NCBI GenBank assembly: GCA_009760855.2
Contig: WPIO01000106.1
Span: forward strand, 1,301,001 to 1,365,000
Length of the DNA stretch: 64,000 nucleotides
Direction: 5' to 3'
Source: Cristatella mucedo
Taxonomy: Eukaryota; Bryozoa; Phylactolaemata; Cristatellidae
The translations under genes were made by a program, and so were the position numbers. Under the pieces are notes generated by a model. The model made no database searches. It was not told where the DNA came from and saw only the letters and a program-made list of their open reading frames with translations. Of the stretch, positions 57,986 to 64,000 are shown piece after piece (within the stretch, counting starts at the first letter, position 1; each line of letters begins with the position of its first letter).

Positions 57986-59450
57986 TTATCATTATTATTA
58001 TCACTGGCTATCGGCACCATGCATAGTGCTAGCACACACAATAACACAAAGGACAAATCACGAGGACCAAGCAACTGATGCGGACCAGATGTGATTTTTG
58101 CTTAATTTTTTAATGTCACTAAGTCAGGAGATGTGGCGATGTCAAACGGTACATACAAACTGAAGTCCGGTCTCCAAAGGATTTGATGCTAGTTGAGGCA
58201 TTTCCATCGATTCTTGTCAGAATGGTCGGTCGTACGATGCCCAGCCTGGTGGGAGCGTAGTTCAGATAAGCAGGCTGGAGCCACATAATGAAAGGACCTA
58301 AAACTAAGTAAAAGAAGCTCGACGTTGGTACTCTGCTTTATTGCGAGCCAGTGCAGAACGGTGAGAAGTGGTATAATGTGGCAACAGCAACGCTTACCAC
58401 ACAGAAGCCTAGTGGCAGAGTTTTGAACAAGCAATAAGCATATAGATGCACAGACCGGTAGACCAGCAACCAGTGATATCAAGATGTCCGACAAGATTCA
58501 CAAATGCATGGACCACTTTGGATATAGTATTGCTACCCAAGAAGGCCCAAATTTGTACAATGTGTCTTAGCTGAACTAAGGCAAACTTTACTGTGGAGCT
58601 AATTTGGTCGTGCCGTAATAGTTCACTTCAGAATAGGAGACCAAGATTAAGTGCAGGGGGTACAGGATACATGCTGGCAGAGCCGACTCTGGGAGTTGAG
58701 CTTTCCGATTTCTGTGCCACACTAGGTGTGCCCATACTAGTAAGTTTATTTTTTTACCATTTAATAAGAGAACGCTTGCTGCCATCTAAAAGTGGATGTC
58801 AGAATTACATGCGGCAATGGAGTTGACAGTATTTGACCACCTGTAGACCAGCCCTGAGGGACCCCATACTTTAGTGCTTACTCGATGATCTTGGCCTGTT
58901 TACATAAATACTCTGGACAATCTCACTGACATAGTACCTTAAACCTATGCATGGCAATGCCAGTGAACCATGGTGTGAGGCACTAGTAAAGGATCTATAG
59001 CATTAAACGCTGACAAAAGATCAAGCAAAACTAGCAGAGATACTTTAATAACCTAGTCAGCAGACCCTAGATGTTCGTTACACACCCTAAGCCATGCTTG
59101 TTCTGTAGATTGAGTAGCTCGAAAACCAGATTGGAACTTACTTGCTATGTTTCAAGTTTCAATGTAAGAGTTTAGTTAGTGTGCGATTACTAGTTCCAGC
59201 ATCTTAGGTAGAAAAGACAGTAGGGATAGTGGATTTATAGTGCCTATGTTATCTTGATTTAGTGTTGCTGTCTTACATAATGGCCTAACAACAACCTTTT
59301 TGGTAGGTGCATGGACAAGACCTGATGCTAAGGACATATTTATTATGTGAGTTATGCATGGTAGCAGCATATCTATTCATCTTATAAATAAGACAAAGAT
59401 GATAGAGTTTATTGGACTAGTTGTCCTTTTTGATGAGATGATGAATTATA
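57986..59450 (-). mobile_element. LINE-A, RT and C-terminal region, antisense
   Basis: Minus strand: pre-RT MLLPCITHIINMSLASGLVHAP at 59370-59300, SFLPKMLELVIAH near 59200, MAASVLLLNGKKINLLV near 58770, and QNSATRLLCGKRCCCHIIPLL near 58400. It is 5'-truncated near 59450 and broken by many stops and a deletion in the RT core. Confidence 0.75.
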
Positions 59451-59454
59451 AGAT

Positions 59455-59525
59455 AATAAAAATATTACATTTGTATAATGCCCTCGGATGAATGAGCCTC
59501 TTTCCATGCACTTTTCAGGTGCTGT
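59455..59525 (-). mobile_element. LINE-A/SINE-type tail fragment
   Basis: ATTTGTATAATGCCCTCGGATGA, then CATGCACTTTTCAGGTGC resembles the shared tail. It adjoins the 5' edge of the antisense LINE-A. Confidence 0.4.
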
Positions 59526-60589
59526 ATTGAAAGTATTACCCCATGATCGGTGGTAACATCAACTATCATAGACTGCGGCATGCTAGGCACCGCATGGCGG
59601 TTCACAATAGCAGGTTGCTCGTACTGCACACACAACCAGCCCTATTTAGGGGTTTGCCGACCGGCAGGACATAGAACCTCAACTCTTAAGTAACACATGT
59701 CAGCTTACAACAAACATAGACAGGCGGACAAAATCGTTCGCTACCCAGAGTTTTCTTCGGCCAAGCCCCACAAACAGCTCACAGAGCCTGCTCTAAGACC
59801 TTCAGTCCTACACGAAAATTAAGCTCGGATGTCTCTGCCGGACGCATTACCAACTGAGACAACCGCCCGGGCAGCATCTCCCATAGCTCTGGGCAAATTC
59901 GAATAGTGTAAAAACCTTTAGGCAAAAAGTCAAAAGCTGTCTGTAAGTACCACCCAAAGGAACGAGCGATCGACCGACAAGCGGATCCGAGGTGCTTGCT
60001 GCTTTGTCTCTGCCCAGCCTCCTGGTCCGCATGCTTAAGCTTCAGGACCAGAGGTCGTGAGATAGCGTTCTTCATCGGGCAATAAAAAACCACCAGCCAG
60101 AACAGGTAAGGGAAAGAAGAGAGATAAACCCCGAGTCTATGCTGATGCTTTACAATGAGACTGCTGAATCGTCGGCTCTTTACTTTTCTTCTACTCTTCT
60201 TGTGCATGCTTACCTACTGGTTAGACTAAAGTGAACTTAGGCTGGGACCGGCAAACAGTAGCGCTAATGCCGATGAAACTTTCTACAGATGGCGCTTAGA
60301 CCAAGTTTGACTGCAGTGCTAAACGCCTCCAACAAGAGGTTAAAGCACTGAAAAAAAGAAGGCTATGCCTTACAGTCTTCTGCATTTGAATCTTATGACC
60401 TCTGAAAGTATTAGCAGGCACAACACCTTGCCCATTCTGGCAACACGGAACTTCGGCCAGAGAAAAAGAGTATGGCATCAACTCTGAGGTAATGCACAAC
60501 TATACACTATTATCAGAGCCTTTAATACAACAATATCCTTGCAAGTTTGGCGACAGCAGGACGGTAGAAAAAAGGGAATCCGGACCAAC
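59526..60589 (-). other. Unassigned, possibly internal LTR-element DNA
   Basis: A minus-strand frame at 59779-60207 (142 codons, with FGWYLQTAFDFLPKGFYTI and CPELWEMLPGRLSQLV) is not recognised. A second one at 60296-60499 reads MCITSELMPYSFSLAEVPCC. Just left of the LTR, TGGTCCGGATTCCC on the minus strand looks like a primer-binding site, so this stretch might be internal sequence of a second LTR element. Confidence 0.25.
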
Positions 60590-61218
60590 TGTGTCAGCCA
60601 TCGATGAAATGACTGGCTGCCATTCTAATAATAAGAAGCTTCACGAATGAATGGAGCACGTTTATTAGCAACCATCTTACATCTGCTTCCGGGCCACATC
60701 GTCAACGAGGCCTCTCATGATTGGTCATGTTGTTGTGGCTCCGCTCGGTAGTTCTGCTCTCACACCTTCCCTCCAAATAGGAACTGTCTCATTTTCAAAG
60801 ATCTAGCCTTCGGACATGCTTTACCACTTTGCCAGACCTTGGAGTCGTTTGATCTTGAGAGGTGTGCATCTCATCGGCAATACTCTGAGACTGATCTTGA
60901 GCTGCAGGTGTGGGCTTCTACAGATGTAGGAAAGTGCCAGGAGGTTCACTCTTGGTGACCTGTAGATCGGTGACAATCGTTCGAAGACGCCTTCTGTTCT
61001 GCCGAAGTGTGCTGCCATTATCGGTCTGCACGACAAATGATCGAGGTGTACCCGCTTGAGCTGTCATCGTTGCATGTGTGCTCCGGCTGTTTTCACCATC
61101 AGTCCACTAATACCTGTTGGCCGGGTTGAAGAGGTGGAAGAGGGCGAACAGAATGATAGCGATCGTGGTAGTGCTCTCGAAGCTCTTTTGCACGGTCGAC
61201 GTTAAGTTGCACCGTCTC
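60590..61218 (-). mobile_element. Ty3/gypsy-like element, pol end, PPT and LTR
   Basis: On the minus strand the end of an integrase-type polyprotein is readable: VDRAKELREHYHDRYH with PLPPLQPGQQVLV (61210-61090), then QTDNGSTLRQNRRRLRTI near 61010 and TPRSGKVV near 60830. This matches the usual C-terminus of gypsy-like pol. A purine tract GGAGGGAAGG (60765-60776) is followed by TGTGAGAGC, the likely LTR start (60764). The LTR runs about 175 bp, with an AATAAA inside, to a CA near 60590. Frameshifts are present and the 5' part is lost; it stops at LINE-A near 61218. Confidence 0.65.
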
Positions 61219-62465
61219 TGATGGCAGCAAATTTTCTAAAACTTAACTATGATAAAACTAACTTACTAGTTATGGGCAAACCCAGTGTGATCCAGAGATT
61301 GGAAAGGCTGACTCTCAAAATTGGCTCTGCCAGCATATCTCCAGTTGAATCAGCTCGAAATCTAGGTGTCATATTCCAAAGCGACCTCTCGTTAGACGAC
61401 CATGTCAGCTCCACAGTCAAATCCGCCTATTTTCAGCTTCATAACATTGCTAAAATTCGGACTTGTTTAGATAAAGATACCACGTCCAAGTTGGTCCATG
61501 CATTCGTGACATCCCGTCTCGACTTCTGCAACTCACTGCTTACTGGCCTACCAGCATGTGCGATCAGGCGATTGCAGCTGGTGCAAAACTCTGCAGCTAG
61601 GCTTGTCTGTCGTGAGCGTCGCAGTTGCCACATTACTCCACTTCTCGCCGACCTGCACTGGCTACCAGTCAAGCAACGGATTGACTTCAAGGTTTTGTCG
61701 CTCACTTTTAGGTCCCATCATTCTATGGCTCCAGCCTATCTGTCAGATATACTACCCCATCAGGCTAAGCACCGTACCACCCGCTTTTCGGAATCCAGCA
61801 GTCTAGAAATGCCTCATACAAACTTAAATCCTTTGGAGACCGTGCATTTAGTTCGTATGCTCCCAAAGCCTGGAACTCACTCAGCATTCGAAAGCGAATA
61901 AGCATCTGCTTGCGCTTGCAGGACGCTATGACGTACAAGGTGTCGCCGATTTTTACCAGGCGCTCATAACGACAAAAAGTGCTTACCGTGTGGCCTTGTG
62001 GCCTTCCTACTGAAGCTTAAGAAAATCTTATAATTTAAGAAGAAAACCGATGCGGATAGAAGTGCCGTACTTTAACCTCTAATTAAAAGAAAGTAGGTTA
62101 CCAACCAACCTACTACTCTCAAGTCAGGGGATGCTCTGACTTGCATCAGAGCATCCGCTGACTTGACCACATTTAAAAATAACTTAAAAACACACCTATT
62201 TAGGACAGCATTTAGTGGGTCCCTGTGATTCGTCCTTCACGTGCTTATGTGTGCTGACACTGTGCATGCTGCCACTAACCACATTTGCATGCTGACCCTG
62301 TGCATGTCACCCCTAACCATGTTATTCATTTTGTTTGTTTTTCAAGCATGACTTTTTCTTACCATTCAATTGCATTTCCCTTTACAGCAAAATATAAGCG
62401 CCTAGAGAGAGATTAAGTTCTCTGAGGGCGCTTTATCAAGTGCATTATTATTATTATTATTATTA
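61219..62465 (+). mobile_element. LINE-A, 3' part, with insertion
   Basis: It begins at MAANFLKLNYDKTNLLVMG inside the polyprotein and stays open for 226 codons through HWLPVKQRI and PAYLSDILP, so it is one of the youngest copies. A frameshift follows the SLEMPHT region. It is interrupted at about 61885-62145 by unrelated DNA and resumes at the TFKNNLKTHLFR region. It ends at GAGGGCGCTTTATCAAGTGCATT and ATT repeats. Confidence 0.85.
61885..62145. mobile_element. Insertion inside LINE-A, with foldback edge
   Basis: About 250 bp not found in other LINE-A copies. Its part at about 62005-62085 (CTGAAGCTTAAGAAAATCTTATAATTTAAGAAG onwards) is the reverse complement of 63865-63945. At its right edge the LINE-A sequence appears twice as an inverted pair (62120-62139 and 62146-62165, one mismatch, 6-nt loop). 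Confidence 0.55.
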
Positions 62466-63265
62466 TTACATTCCTTAGAGCTACAGAGAGCTCACTGCAA
62501 GTCACCAATTCAAATTGCAGAGGGCTCTACTCAGAAAGAGGCATAACCATAAGCCTGTAAGCTCGAGAAGGAGGCAGATGCACTTGCTTGCAAGGCAAAT
62601 ATGGTATTGTGTGAGCACCACCAGCTACTCCTCCCCCTCCCCGATAACTAATTAATTTGTATTAGTGCAGGAGCCACCTTGATGTTAAAATAGCATACTG
62701 CATGGAACAACCGATTGGATTGCGAGCTATTGCTCGGCTGCAGACGTTCAAAGACTCCTGAAGTCGAGCAAAGTCGGCTGCTGAACGAAAACTGAATATG
62801 GTTTATTATTAATTGGGTATCTGTGTGACTAAATTGCTCTATAATTACTGAGTAAAATTTACAAGTTCTGTCCGACATGGCGATAGGCCCACGAATACCA
62901 CTGCCGTTGGATGCACGGCGCTTTTTAAGTATTTCCTTCAGAAATTACGATCTTACGATAAGTGTTCTTACTATATTAGCACATTCACGAACTTATCATC
63001 TAATTATAATAAAGGCGTGTGGAGCGGTTATTAAGGTGTTGGCATTTGCTGTGGGGTCATAGCTGGCCGAGCTTGGTTCTGAGAGCATAATTCTGAAAAA
63101 CAGATTTGCATGAAATTGAGGTTTTGATAATCTCAGTTTTATATACTCGGGCATTATTGAGATTCGTTGCACTGACGAGAGATTTCTACAAAAGAATGCA
63201 GGCTACTTCCGGAATCTGTGGCTACTGTCCACAGCTGAAAATATCCAGGAGCTAATGTTTAAATC
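62466..63265. other. Unassigned sequence
   Basis: No gene recognised. A short plus-strand frame at 62877-63062 has no support. Confidence 0.35.
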
Positions 63266-63730
63266 GAGAAATCAATGTAAATGTAATGCAATTTAATGTA
63301 TATCCCTCTGTAACCCCACACAGACTATGTGGGTGTTACACATGAGGGTTTTGTACCCACTCACAGCCTAAGCGGCTTTCGGTACTCATTCGGTAGCCAA
63401 CTGACTTCAACTCACGCAACAAATAGAACGTGGGGAGCTTGGCAGATTCAGAAGAGCATTTGAGGTAGTGAGTAGCATGAAAGTAGCAGCTCACGACTAC
63501 CGGAAAGAATTAGCCATAGTCAGCAGTAGGAGCTTAGTTTGCCGTTGCCTTAGAATCGAGGAGGCGAGTTCCGCAGCCTAGGACTCGCATAGCTAAAGCT
63601 TCTGTCACCAGCGACCTTTAAGCGCGGGAATGGAACAGCTAATTCATTTTCCATACAGGACCATGAGGAGGCTGAAACAGGTGCAGCAGTTCAGCTAGGC
63701 ATGGGGAAGTCAAGCAGCGGCTGACCTTGT
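63266..63730 (-). mobile_element. LINE-C 3' end
   Basis: Same order of blocks as 26490-26880, read on the minus strand: a remnant of the WNSL-type region, then CTACTTTCATGCTACTCA, then AAAGCCGCTTAGGCTGTGAGTG, then GTAACACCCACATAG and an A/T-rich end. It includes the extreme 3' end that the 26.5 and 33.1 kb copies lack. Confidence 0.55.
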
Positions 63731-63864
63731 GGGTCAGCGTAAGAACTTTGACTATTGAACAAGTAGGTTTCACTCAGTAGGGACGTCATCCTTAGCTCCA
63801 TTCGCCCTTGACCGACGCTATTATGCTTTTGGGTCAGCATCTTCAGAGCTATATTAGTTCTTTT

Positions 63865-63945
63865 GTTTAGAGGTTAAAGTACGGCACTTCTATCCGCATC
63901 AATTTTCTTCTTAAATTATCAGATTTTCTTAAGCTTCAGTAGGAA
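63865..63945. repeat. 80-bp repeat, inverted relative to 62.0 kb
   Basis: GAGGTTAAAGTACGGCACTTCTATCCGCAT and AAGATTTTCTTAAGCTTCAGTAGGAAG-type sequence matches the reverse complement of 62005-62085 with few differences. The rest of the window to its end is unassigned. Confidence 0.6.
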
Positions 63946-64000
63946 GAAATACCGTAATCCTCTTTACTCAATGTAGCGAAGGAATCTATGGTTGAGGGCC

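Noticed and set aside
59779-60207. 142-codon minus frame as gag or a LINE C-terminus
   Set aside because: No recognisable motif such as a zinc knuckle or the APRLWNSLP-type block. It was left unassigned.

Overview
This window is eukaryotic, most likely from an invertebrate animal. A sponge would fit, but nothing in the sequence fixes the species. The evidence is a spliced gene with GT-AG introns and an AATAAA signal, long (CT)n/(AG)n, (AC)n and (AT)n microsatellites, tRNA-derived SINEs, several non-LTR retrotransposon families, and no prokaryotic-style gene packing. About the first 7.4 kb is GC- and CpG-rich. The rest is AT-rich and made mostly of repeats.

Layout. 50-1312: antisense LINE remnant. 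1313-4095: GC-rich DNA with a dispersed repeat and a (CT)n tract. 4096-7110: the one convincing host gene. It has three exons and encodes about 593 aa: an N-terminal domain I cannot name, a von Willebrand factor A (vWA) domain with a MIDAS-type metal site, and a very basic Ala/Lys/Arg/Ser tail like that of histone H1. 7.4-9.3 kb: a small tandem repeat and a weak F-box-like ORF. 9299-9744: a 14-bp minisatellite. 8.9-11.3, 15.1-17.6 and 42.0-44.6 kb: three copies of a multi-kb repeat unit. In the second and third copies it leads into an unrecognised coding module marked by the peptide ALTGDMERTACWM. 17.9-22.6 kb: LINE fragments, an LTR- or promoter-like GC block and an (AG)n tract.

23.3-37.2 kb is an old tandem segmental duplication. 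The two units are about 7.0 and 6.6 kb. Each carries a broken LINE with apurinic endonuclease and reverse transcriptase domains, a second LINE 3' end, GC-rich repeat pieces and about 3.5 kb of unidentified sequence. One block of that sequence is much better conserved between the units than its surroundings. 43.8-52.1 kb is a cluster of ALTGDMERTACWM copies: one largely open copy, a duplicated 3' end, a four-unit array with a period near 0.72 kb, and two distant decayed copies. 52-64 kb holds SINEs, LINE-A pieces in both orientations, the 3' end of a Ty3/gypsy-like LTR element and unassigned DNA.

LINE-A, the main LINE family, ends in a fixed 3' sequence followed by ATT repeats. The SINEs near 52.4 and 54.7 kb carry a tRNA-like head joined to a tail resembling that LINE-A end, so they were probably mobilised by the LINE-A machinery. 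The ALTGDMERTACWM family is the best candidate here for something undescribed. I could not assign it a function. All identities are judged by eye; no alignment or database search was run.
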